A stretch of 64,000 nucleotides of DNA from Astragalus membranaceus (Eukaryota; Streptophyta; Magnoliopsida; Fabales; Fabaceae). Made by a program: the position numbers and the translations under genes. The notes below the pieces were generated by a model. The model saw nothing but the letters and a program-made list of their open reading frames with translations. It had not been told where the DNA came from and searched no databases. Below, piece by piece: positions 20,694-28,755 of the stretch (within the stretch, counting starts at the first letter, position 1; each line of letters opens with the position of its first letter). The stretch is taken from contig CM076851.1 in NCBI GenBank assembly GCA_039519185.1, forward strand, positions 54,542,751-54,606,750. The letters run 5' to 3'.

Positions 20694-21044
20694 TTTTTTC
20701 TAAAAAACCCTTTTTCCCCCAAAAATAAAATTTTTGTTAAGTTTTCCCATTCATCCTTCCAATAAATAGGCAAACCTAGATACTTTTCAAATCAAGTGTT
20801 AAAACCACACATTTAATTAGAGGTTCCCTTTCGGTAGAAAGGACGTGCGCGGTGCTAACACCTTCCTCGCACGTAATCGACCCCCGAACCTATATCTCTA
20901 GTTTTAAAAGACCATCCGCCTTGTCCAAAAGACCTTTTTTCAATGTTTTGGTCTTAAAATTAAAATATTGGTGGCGGCTCCAAAAATTTTCCACGTTGTA
21001 CATTGAGAAACCCAAACGGGGATTTTTCGGGGTGCAACACTCCT

Positions 21045-21586
21045 TTCGGTAGGAGTCTTTTCATCTTTCTTGAGAACTTGTTCCTCTAGATTATCTTCCA
21101 TAAGGAACTCTTCATTACTCCTAAGAATACTTTCTCTGTATTGCTCAGATTTTTCATTTGTGGTAGACTTAGTTTGTAAATAAAGAGTTTCTCGAGCCAA
21201 CTGAGTTGCTATCATATCAATAATCTTTGACAATTGATATACCATGCGGTCAATCTTTTCATCCATATTTTTATAAAGTCTTTCATTTGTTTGCTCAATT
21301 AATTTTGTCAAGACCTCATTGACATCCGGTTTTTCCTCCTCTTGCCTTTGCGCTTGTAGTGACTCATAATTATCCCAGTGGCAGGAGTAAGGAGCTCATA
21401 GTCATCCCAATAGTTTGAATAAAGTTCATATGGAGGAGGAGAAATTTGGATTTGGCATTGAGAATTATCCCAGTGGCAGGAATAAGGAGGTGGCTCATAG
21501 TCATCCCAATAGTCTGAATAAGGTTCATAACAAGGAGGAGAAATTTGGATTTGGCATTGATACATATACAAATATGACTCCTCCAA
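21045..21586 (-). pseudogene. Athila-like gag/PR ORF, 5' segment
   Basis: The upstream part (21586 to about 21390) encodes repeats rich in Pro-Pro, Tyr and Trp-Asp-Asp-Tyr-Glu. The following part (about 21370 to 21045) is Lys/Glu-rich with heptad-like spacing, probably a coiled coil. A small deletion near 21395-21400 shifts the frame relative to the intact repeat, so the ORF is broken. The frame resumes at 10496 beyond the nested element. Placement in the gag C-terminal region of an Athila-lineage polyprotein is inference. Confidence 0.55.
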
Positions 21587-21716
21587 ATTTGGATTAGACT
21601 TTTCTCAGTAAAACAAGGTAAATTGCAGTGATCTCTTGGTTCAGTGCAATTCTCTTTTTTTTTTTAAAAAGAAAAGATTTTGTTTTTAATTTTTTTTAAA
21701 AGATTTTAGTTTATCA
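21587..21716 (-). mobile_element. Athila-like element B leader, truncated before its PBS
   Basis: Matches 1433-1620 of copy A (TTTTCTCAGTAAAACAAGG, then a T/A tract) and stops near AGTTTATC at 21716, where unrelated retroelement DNA begins. The PBS and 5' LTR of this copy are missing. Confidence 0.75.
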
Positions 21717-21724
21717 AATACCTC

Positions 21725-22826
21725 ATCGCTCAGAACCTCCAATTCTCGCGAGAGGTCGTGGAGCCGAGCCAAGACCCATACGAGGCATCGCCATAGATCC
21801 ACCTCGAGGATATCTCCAGCCCGACGTGACCGCCGAGACATAGATCTCGGGGACTGGTCAGCTCACAACTCACTATGGACCTCCACTGAAGGACCCTTCA
21901 CTAGGTAGGTTGACGACTTCCCAATTCCGAGGACCTTAGAGAAACTCGCAGCCCTCAAAACCTATGATGGGACTGGGGTCCCTGACCGACATCTAGCCTA
22001 CTTCTCAGTCATGATGCGTTACCGGGGGGCAAAAGAACCCGTCCACAACAAGATCTTTCCCCTCACTCTCACGGATTCAGCACTAGCTTGGTTCCAGGAT
22101 TTGAAACCAAACTCAGTCTCATCCTGGGGGCAACTAGCAGCCATGTTCATGACCCGTTTTGCCGCCTCTCGCTTGAAGCCAAAATCTGAAGAGGTTCTTA
22201 GGGCGATCAGGCAGGGAGAGAAAGAAACACTTAGAGAATATCTAGAAAGGTTCAACTAGGAGGATGCCAACTTCAGGAACCTTAAAGACAAGAGGAGGCT
22301 CTTTTGGATGAAGGATGGCCTAAAGAAAGGAAGTCTGTTTCAAAGGGACGTGGGGGTTAACAAACCCCGAAGCTTGGATGAGTTCCTTCAAAAGGAACAA
22401 AAGTACATGGACTATGAAGAAGACAACATGGCGTTCCAAGAGGAAGCCAGGGTTGGAAGCAAGGAGGACGAGCTGGCTTACAAGGCCATTGAAGAACCAT
22501 GGCTGAAGGGATCCCAAGATGAGAGAACTCCCCGGGAGTCCCGACCCCGACAAGGTCGCTTCTCAGAGTACACCCTGCTGAACACATCCCAGGCTGAGAT
22601 CCTTGCCGAATGCGTGGACGCGGAGTTTCGGGACATCAAACAGCCCGAACCTCTCGTGCAAAGGAAATGCCGAACCTCTAAGAAGTACTGTCGTTATCAC
22701 AAAGGTTATGGGCACAGTACCAGCAAATGCAACACCCTCAGGGATGGCATTGAAGAGCTGATCCGTAAAGGGAAGCTTGCCCTGTACGTGAATGGAGAAG
22801 AGGATGAGACCCGTGACTCTGAATAG
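21725..22826 (+). pseudogene. Tat-like gag pseudogene
   Basis: An Arg/Ser-rich segment, then a capsid-like region (21957-22330) with the same Asp-Gly-Thr-Gly, Phe-Pro-Leu-Thr-Leu and Ala-Ile-Arg-Gln-Gly-Glu blocks as the gag at 8688-9917. A zinc-knuckle-like Cys-X2-His-X4-His-X4-Cys follows at 22689-22730, and the frame ends at a stop at 22824. In-frame TAG codons at 21906-21908 and 22257-22259 break it; the latter stands where the other gag has Arg. The longest open piece is 22308-22826. Confidence 0.85.
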
Positions 22827-23181
22827 GGAACAGGGCATCAGGACCTGAACCTAGGGCTAGGCCTAGTTAAGAATTTTGTTGTTTAAGCACGAAGGCAGAA
22901 TGTAAAAGCTCGATATGAATGATTAGCAAAAGTTCATTTTGCTATTACCGTTTTTGCTCTAGCTCACTAGCACTAACACTTGTTCCAAAGAAAATTCCTT
23001 AAGATCAAGAAAGAAAAATGGTCTAACTCCTTAGTTAGGGGTGGAGCGAGGTAAGTTTGAGACCCAACATACCCTACAGGGAGGGACTGCCCGGATCGCA
23101 GGGGCAACCTCAACATTAGCTCAAAGCCAAGACCATCCCTCCAAGGAGTCAAGAGTGCCATGGCACGCCAAAACTAATAAG
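22827..23181 (+). other. Noncoding 3' region after gag
   Basis: No ORF or repeat of note; part of the untranslated region of the Tat-like element. Confidence 0.6.
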
Positions 23182-23425
23182 TGACCTTGGTGGTCACAAC
23201 CCCTTGGGCGAGTTCTATCTGGGTCGAGTCCTGGTAAACTGTGCCAATGGTATACTTCAAGCTGACCTTGGTGGTCACAACCCCTTGGGGGAGTTCTATC
23301 TGGGTCGAGTCCTGGTAAACTGTGCCAAGGGTATACTTCAAGATGACCTTGGTGGTCACAACCCCTTTGGGCGAGTTCTATCCAGGCCGAGTCTTGGTAA
23401 ACTATGCTAAGGGTATACTTCATTA
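23182..23425. repeat. 81-bp tandem array (3 units)
   Basis: GACCTTGGTGGTCAC starts units at 23182, 23264 and 23345. Each unit has GAGTTCTATCTGGG, then CGAGTCCTGGTAAACTG. The latter is the core also present, in sense orientation, in the 117-bp array of 7957-8341. Confidence 0.92.
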
Positions 23426-23536
23426 CAAATTATTCCGACGGGCGTCGTCACATCTGCCTAAATCAGGCCAAACTTAGCAACTTTCTGCTTGAAATCCAAA
23501 AACCAAGAAAAATCACCTTAGAAAGGTAGAGGTATA

Positions 23537-23810
23537 GCTCAAGGCGCCCAGGAGGGCGCCAACATCAGAGACACGACACATTGGCTTGGTGCCTGGCACA
23601 AGGCGCCCAGGAGGACGCCAACATCAAAGACACGACATATTGGCTTGGTGCCTAGCACAAGGCGTCCAGGAGGGCGCCAAAATCAGGACACAACACCTTG
23701 GCACAAGGCGCCTATGAGGGCGCCAACATTGGGACGCATCACCTTGGCACAAAGCGCCCAGAAGGGCGCCAACATCAAGATACGACACCTTAGCTTGGTG
23801 CCTGGCACAA
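23537..23810. repeat. Irregular tandem array, GGCGCC units
   Basis: Five units beginning ACAAGGCGCCCAGGAGG or a variant, near 23537, 23600, 23658, 23704 and 23752. Spacing is 46-63 bp and CACGACAC/CTTGGC spacers occur. Confidence 0.85.
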
Positions 23811-23986
23811 GGATTACACCATGGGAGGTGTGGGTCACGGTTCACATTAAAGCAAAAAACACAGTGGCCGCGGTGAAGAGTTCTTATACGACCCGACAAG
23901 ACAGACGAAGTAACGCTTCGGGCAGATCGACAAAAATTCTTCAAGGCAAGACCATCCTTCGGAATAATCTCGGCTTGGGGGGCAAC

Positions 23987-24330
23987 TGTTCTGGACTGGA
24001 CCAAGAGGCTCATTCAGCACTTAGACATGGATATCACTTTGATCCATATCCACAATACACAAGCCCATTCATGACTCTCATACTTGAATGGCTCAGATTC
24101 ACTCTACCGATCCAACGGCTCACCATGGGCACTATTCCCTATGAATACTGGCTCGCATTGCCATAAGGAGGTAGATTCTCATTCCTGGCTAAATCAACCA
24201 TATATTCTCAATACTAACTTGAGCGTCGGAGTGGCTTTGCAGGTACCCCTCCCGGGATCGCACTAACCTCCGGTCAGGCAGCAGACGACCTACCAGCTGC
24301 AGTCCACCCAGCACTGCAAGGTACATAACA
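23987..24330 (+). repeat. 3' LTR of the 5'-truncated Tat-like element
   Basis: Starts TGTTCTGGACTGG right after the polypurine tract and ends GTACATAACA. No matching 5' LTR exists in the window. Confidence 0.8.
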
Positions 24331-24761
24331 AAGATGATTTTACTCTAAAACACAAGTTTAAAGTAAAAACAAAAAAGTTGTTTTTTATCACTTCAAATCA
24401 AATTGAAGTGCAGATGCAAAATTAATTTTGAATAAAACAATTAAACAACAATTGTTTTACAAAAAAAAAACAGTTTCCTCAATAATAATTCATTTTGAAG
24501 GTTGCAGCTTGCAAATAGTTTCCTAAATATGCTCGTCGTACTCACTGGTAGCTTGAACTTAGAGTACTGTTTACTGTTGCTGAGTCTGTAAGTGAGGTTT
24601 TAGAAAAATGTAGTTGAGTATGGCTGAACAATTTTGACTGGTTTTCCTTGCATTTAGAAAAGAGAGGAGACTCTTTGCTTGAACGTGGTGGTGATTTAAG
24701 TTGGAGTTTTGATTGATTTTGGGCCAAATTTCACTCAGTGTGTGTGTGGGGGGGTTTTCAG
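24331..24761. other. Unassigned AT-rich stretch before RecQ exons
   Basis: No ORF with family features. A pyrimidine-rich tract ending TTTTCAG at 24761 fits a 3' splice site for the next exon, so at least its end is probably RECQL3-type intron. Confidence 0.4.
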
Positions 24762-25210
24762 GAAGAAATTGTTTTTGTCTTATGCCAACTGGAGGAGGCA
24801 AGTCAATGTGCTATCAGATCCCTGCAGTGGCAAAAACTGGAATCGTGCTTGTTGTTTGTCCTTTAATAGGTGAATAATGTTCATCTTTTTCTGGAGTTTT
24901 CATCTTTGGCTGAGCCGCTGAGCTAAATGCTTCCCAGTAATTCATTTGGCTTTGAATGCTAGGACAAAGATGTGATTTTTGACTGTTATTCTGCTGACTG
25001 TCGACAGCCTTAATGGTAGGCATCTTTTGTGCTTTATCAATTCAATGTATTTTCAAAATGCTGAAATTCTGAGTTAAGAGTTTGTTTTGCTTCATGTGAT
25101 TGTTTCCCTATAAGTTAGGAAAATCAAGGGATGGCGCTTAAGGAGAAAGGAATTGCTGCAGAGTTTCTCTCCTCAACAAAAACGGCAGATGCAAAAAATA
25201 AGATGAAGTG
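24762..25210 (+). pseudogene. RecQ-type DNA helicase fragment (RECQL3-like), three exons
   Basis: Exon 24762-24869 encodes the helicase Walker A motif (Met-Pro-Thr-Gly-Gly-Gly-Lys-Ser) and the strand that follows. Exon 25008-25015 is only 8 nt (CCTTAATG). Exon 25119 to about 25210 encodes Glu-Asn-Gln, then Ala-Leu-Lys-Glu-Lys-Gly-Ile-Ala-Ala-Glu-Phe. Introns 24870-25007 and 25016-25118 have GT and AG ends, and the micro-exon keeps the frame and supplies Ala-Leu-Met of motif Ia. The match is to plant RECQL3-type 3'-5' helicases. Homology stops near 25210 and the remaining helicase motifs are absent, so it is a fragment. No frame break is seen within it. Confidence 0.85.
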
Positions 25211-25434
25211 TTCAAATGATGCTGATATTTTTTTGGAAATGAAATATCTACATATATCAATGTAAAATAGAAGCGAAGATAGTACTGTAAATTCCTTACT
25301 ACTCTTTTCTCAAATTCATGGGTTTATATTGCAGTAAGTTTGGTTTTAGATGGATTGAAAAACATACTTTATAGTGTAACAATTAGATCTATGAGTGTTG
25401 TTGTGTGTCCAATATAGGCCACACTGACCTCTAT
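25211..25434. other. Unassigned AT-rich stretch
   Basis: No coding homology recognised after the RecQ fragment; I see nothing specific here. Confidence 0.4.
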
Positions 25435-25765
25435 TTATAACCGATTCTTCCTCAACACCTCCAATACTTCCTTCAAATGTTTCTCATGCAATGCAATTCA
25501 ACACTGCCATGTTAAATGAGTCCAAATGGCATTTCTGGGTACTCATAATGCCCCTCATGAGTCCTAAAATGCAGTGTTAGCTATATCTTTCTCCTTCATG
25601 CGTATCTGGTGATAGCCAGATTTCAAATCCAACCTTCAAAAAATACTAGCTCCACCCAACTCATCTATGACTAGTATAGGGAATTTGTTAGGCAATGTCA
25701 CTTTGTTTAAGGCCCTTCAATCAGTACAAAACCTCCACCCGCCATCGTTTTTTTTAACCAAAATT
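25435..25765 (-). pseudogene. Ty3/gypsy reverse transcriptase fragment
   Basis: Reading the minus strand from 25765 down, decayed RT blocks appear in order: Lys-Asn-Asp-Gly-Gly-Trp-Arg-Phe-Cys, Ala-Leu-Asn-Lys-Val-Thr, Leu-Asp-Leu-Lys-Ser-Gly-Tyr-His-Gln-Ile-Arg and, after a shift, Thr-His-Glu-Gly-His-Tyr-Glu-Tyr and Met-Pro-Phe-Gly-Leu. A later-RT segment (His-Leu-Lys-Glu-Val-Leu) then follows directly, so the catalytic Tyr-x-Asp-Asp part is deleted. In-frame stops are present. It is an isolated remnant with no LTRs. Confidence 0.8.
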
Positions 25766-26157
25766 GAAAGACTAGAGAAGGGAAAACGAAGTACAACTAG
25801 CGCAGTTATACTGGAAATTGTATTAAATCAACTGAAAAGCAAGTAATCAAGGTGATTCACATTAATACAGCTAGAAAAGGAATGAAATAGTAGAATGTCT
25901 TGAGCAATTCCAGGTGCTCGACCTCCCAAGAGAATAACTACCAAAATACTTTCCTACCTCACTACAAGCCTTACCCCACACTATATCTTAGATTCACTTT
26001 CTCTCTCCTGGCAGTTAGCACCTGCCAGGTCAGCACACACACACACACACATCACGGATTACAAAGGAATCATACCCTGCCACCCCCTATTTTTCTTTCT
26101 CACATATACCCTCCCAAATCTATTCTTATTACTTGTACCCTAATTTCGTCCGAATAA
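25766..26157. other. Unassigned stretch with (AC)n
   Basis: No gene recognised. A short (AC)9 tract lies at 26034-26051. Confidence 0.5.
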
Positions 26158-26166
26158 TAAAAAATT

Positions 26167-26450
26167 GGCTTAAATATGTTTTAGGCCCCTGCAAATATAG
26201 AGTGTTTTGGTTTAAGCCCCTGCAAAAAAATTTTTTTGTTAAAAGCTCTTGCAAAATGAAATATTTTGTTATAAGCCCTTCTCAACATATCCAGCAATCA
26301 TAGCATTTCATGTTAAGGCTAACATTTTAGTCATAGAAGGGCTTATAACAAAATATATCATTTTGCAAGGGCTTTTAACAAAATTTTTTTTTTGCAGGGG
26401 CTTAAACCAAAACACCCTATATTTGCAGGGGCCTAAAACATATTTAAGCC
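26167..26450. mobile_element. MULE-type MITE with 9-bp target duplication
   Basis: 284 bp. It starts GGCTTAAATATGTTTTAGGC and ends in the complement of that sequence. Long imperfect inverted repeats take up most of the element. It is flanked by perfect TAAAAAATT (26158-26166 and 26451-26459). A 9-bp duplication with such ends indicates Mutator-like mobilisation. MITEs with GGCTTAAATATG ends are common in legumes (from memory). Confidence 0.93.
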
Positions 26451-26476
26451 TAAAAAATTACTACTATTATTATTTC

Positions 26477-26730
26477 CACTACAAGAAAATCGCTCATTTG
26501 CTACGGCAATTTCCGTCGCAAATGAACCTTTTTCCGTGGCAAATTTGAATTTCCGACGGAAGTTTCGACGGACGAATCGTCGTGGCAAAACAGCTCGTCG
26601 CAAAGCGTTTGCGACGAAACTCCCCGTCGCAAATAATCCGTCGCAAACTCGTCGCAAGTCCGTCGCAAATATCTGTGGCAAAGTCGTCGCAAACTCTGAC
26701 TCATTTTCATCGCAAATCCGTCAGAAATTA
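26477..26730 (+). mobile_element. CACTA-1 terminus with subterminal repeats
   Basis: CACTACAAGAAAATCG at 26477, followed by about 14 short CGTCGCAAA or TTTGCGACG words in both orientations, the usual transposase-binding subterminal array. The interior lies to the right. No matching right end (TTTTCTTGTAGTG) is found in the window, so its extent is unknown; it may reach to about 50219 or beyond. Confidence 0.85.
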
Positions 26731-27054
26731 AAAAAAAATTAAATTATACATCCAAAATTCTATTTAATAGTTATATCTATACATACTAATCAGTACTAAT
26801 ACATACTATTTAATAGTTATATCCATAATCTGACTCAACTAATTAGTACTAAAACATGAAATTAACATAGACTCTATGATCAAAATCAATCAATTTCCCC
26901 TCTTGAAGATTGGCACAGTAAGGCCACCAGCAAAACACATCATAAATATTAAACATGTGAACCAAAGTGCAAAAGGCTTCCGCCAGTTCTTTCTACAAAC
27001 CCAGTAAGCTTAAAGTCTAACAAACATAAAAGAGTTTAACAGGGGCCACCAGCC
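26731..27054. other. Noncoding, probable 3' flank of captured AGO fragment
   Basis: Downstream (minus strand) of the Argonaute stop codon. Nothing else is recognised. Confidence 0.4.
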
Positions 27055-27227
27055 TCAACAAAAGAACATAGAGTTGCACACTTTCTCCTCCAACTTGAGA
27101 AGCTGAGGGACTGAAGAAGCGTTAATTCCACTTCCACCATGACTCGAAGAGGTCTCTGACTTATCATCAAATTTCATGAATTGTCCCATCTGGGTTGCAG
27201 CCAGGTGAGCATAGCATATAGGCGCAA
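27055..27227 (-). pseudogene. Argonaute (AGO4-clade) last exon, captured fragment
   Basis: The minus strand encodes the extreme C-terminus of an AGO4-type Argonaute: Ala-Pro-Ile-Cys-Tyr-Ala-His-Leu-Ala-Ala, Met-Gly-Gln-Phe-Met-Lys-Phe, Glu-Thr-Ser-Ser-Ser-His-Gly-Gly, ending Ser-Met-Phe-Phe-Cys and a stop at 27055-27057. The exon starts at a TTGATGCAG splice acceptor (27228-27230). The reading frame is intact, but no further PIWI exons are found on its upstream side; alpha-mannosidase exons come instead at 27563-28508. In plants AGO4-clade proteins guide RNA-directed DNA methylation. This piece is too short to function and is read as captured by CACTA-1. Confidence 0.9.
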
Positions 27228-27562
27228 CTGCATCAAGGATTTTACTAATGAGATCAATCCAGGTATAATAAAATATAAATAAATGTACAAATACCACCCC
27301 TCTCTTTTCCTATTAAGTACAACAACAATAAACCAGAAAGGCACAAAATTACCCCATCCAAAGCATAATTAAGAATCCATATAAAACACAATCCAGGCAT
27401 AATTAAGTATAGAGTTTAGGACATGAACCCGTCCATCCTACATAAGCATTAGCAGGCTATCCCATTAGAATGTCATTTATCTAAGAAGTAAATATTAACT
27501 TATAGATTGGTTTGGCTAGTCAAGGAGAAAAGTAAAGTAACTTTTGAATTAAAGCAAGTAAC

Positions 27563-28508
27563 CTGAATAAACTTGTCCATTTGCCGAAACCAAGTATGCG
27601 CATATTGATACTTGAAATCTGTCCCCATTGTCCACATTATATATTTGTGCGTGTTATATTGGCCTGAAACAGGACAGCCAGTGGAGTTGTTGGCTCAAAT
27701 CATTTTCCAATTTTAATGACACAAAACATGACTAAGAAGTAGCACTGCATTTTGAGTACTGTTATTTTCGCTTCTCAGAACTTCAAACACAACAATTCTA
27801 TATGGTAATATTGCTTAGAAACCTTTGTATATTTATTTGAAAAATGCAATCGGAATAAAGCAAATTTCAGTCTATAGAAGAACCAATCACCTATCTTACA
27901 ATAATAAGTTTCATACCTATGATAATGCGGCTGAGAAAAACTCATTTACTCGTTGAGGGACATTGTAATCAAACAAATTGATATCATCCTTCAAGTAAAA
28001 AACACAAGTAGACTTAACACATTTTCAAACAAAAGCCAATTAGCCATATAGACTTGGGTTTTACCTGAACAATTGGAGAATCTTCATCGCCATTTACTTC
28101 ATAGTAGAAATTGTTGGGAGGTTCATAATTCTCAGGGAACGCACCAGAAAATATCTATATTAATGAACAATTGTAAGGATTGATTGGTAAGAATACCTAG
28201 ATGAGGAAATTAAACTAACAGAAGCAAAAACCAAAAACAAAAGTGACATTTTTCGTATGCAGTATCAACCTAAAGATAACTTACATAAACCACTTTGGAT
28301 CACTCACCTGGTTACAAGTAATAACTGACTAACTAACTCTAGCAACTAACTATAGTTATGGATCTGTTAGCATGTTAGTTAAGCTGTTAATGCTAGATGT
28401 AACACACCTGTGCAGATGAACCTAGGGAACTTCAAGACTTTTTTCATCTTTTCTTTTGGCTCTATCTTGGTAGTCAATCCGTGCAAAGAATAGAGAATCA
28501 AATCCAAC
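27563..28508 (-). pseudogene. Alpha-mannosidase (GH38) fragment, four decayed exons
   Basis: Minus-strand exons in order: about 28508-28408 (Gly-Phe-Asp-Ser-Leu-Phe-Phe-Ala-Arg-Ile-Asp-Tyr-Gln-Asp-Arg, then a stop); 28154-28065 (Ser-Gly-Ala-Phe-Pro-Glu-Asn-Tyr-Glu-Pro-Pro); 27988-27917 (Leu-Phe-Asp-Tyr-Asn-Val-Pro-Gln-Arg-Val); 27663-27563 (Ile-Met-Trp-Thr-Met-Gly-Thr-Asp-Phe-Lys-Tyr-Gln-Tyr-Ala). Introns keep GT/AG ends and phase. Decay: CAG to TAG as the last codon of the third exon, and a 1-nt loss in the fourth. The family trims mannose from glycoproteins in vacuole or lysosome. Order and introns match a genomic copy, so capture was from DNA, not mRNA. Confidence 0.9.
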
Positions 28509-28755
28509 CTATGCCAACAATAGCTATGTTTAAGAAACAAATGAAAAAAATATGCATGCAGAAAAATTAAAGAGACTCTATTGGTAAATCAATTTCAAAT
28601 TTCAGCAACATGAAGTCAAAACAAATTAGATAGTTAGAACAATGAAAAGATCCACAATATCAATAACAATCATAGCCTTTTTCAGTTTTCCAAAAAGAAC
28701 AAACGACGCCATAATCTCATACTACAAATCAATAGACAATCATGACTACCAAATG
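28509..28755. other. Noncoding DNA between captured exon and Tekay-like insertion
   Basis: AT-rich, no exon recognised; probably alpha-mannosidase intron. The last five bases, AAATG (28751-28755), form the left target duplication of the Tekay-like complex. Confidence 0.4.

Larger units (their letters stand above)
10502..21039 (+). mobile_element. Non-autonomous Ogre/Tat-like LTR retrotransposon without coding region
   Basis: Complete element of about 10.5 kb with perfect CTCCT duplications (10497-10501 and 21040-21044). LTRs are 10502-13003 and 18412-21039 and start TGTCATACCCCAATTTTGTC. A PBS (13006-13023) follows the first LTR and a polypurine tract AGAGGGGCAGC (18401-18411) precedes the second. 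The 5.4-kb interior has only short ORFs and no gag, PR, RT or INT motif that I can find. It holds CATCATTGCATC-rich DNA, a 49-bp repeat, GGGGCAA-rich DNA and a 43-unit minisatellite. It is therefore a large retrotransposon derivative relying on an autonomous partner. The LTRs are nearly identical except for array length, so insertion is recent. Confidence 0.92.
18412..21039 (+). repeat. 3' LTR of the non-autonomous Ogre/Tat-like element
   Basis: 2628 bp, a near-identical partner of 10502-13003. It is longer by about 126 bp, explained by two extra 64-bp double units of the AATCGATT array (near 18925-19050). TATA box at 19261-19268. Hairpin modules at 19683-19745, 20160-20227, 20288-20354 and 20624-20693. 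Confidence 0.94.
21717..24330 (+). mobile_element. 5'-truncated Tat-like gag element
   Basis: Contains a broken gag (21725-22826), two tandem arrays (23182-23425 and 23537-23810), a polypurine tract TTGGGGGGCAAC (23975-23986) and a 344-bp 3' LTR (23987-24330). The 5' LTR, PBS and gag start are missing. No pol motifs lie between gag and LTR, so this is another gag-only type. Its layout parallels 7133-10318. Confidence 0.85.

Noticed and set aside
24762..25210. Functional RecQ helicase gene
   Set aside because: Only motifs I and Ia are present; the remaining helicase core is absent in the following DNA.
27055..28508. A genuine alpha-mannosidase/Argonaute fusion gene
   Set aside because: A premature TAG and a 1-nt loss in the mannosidase exons, and absence of PIWI exons before the AGO tail, argue for captured debris.
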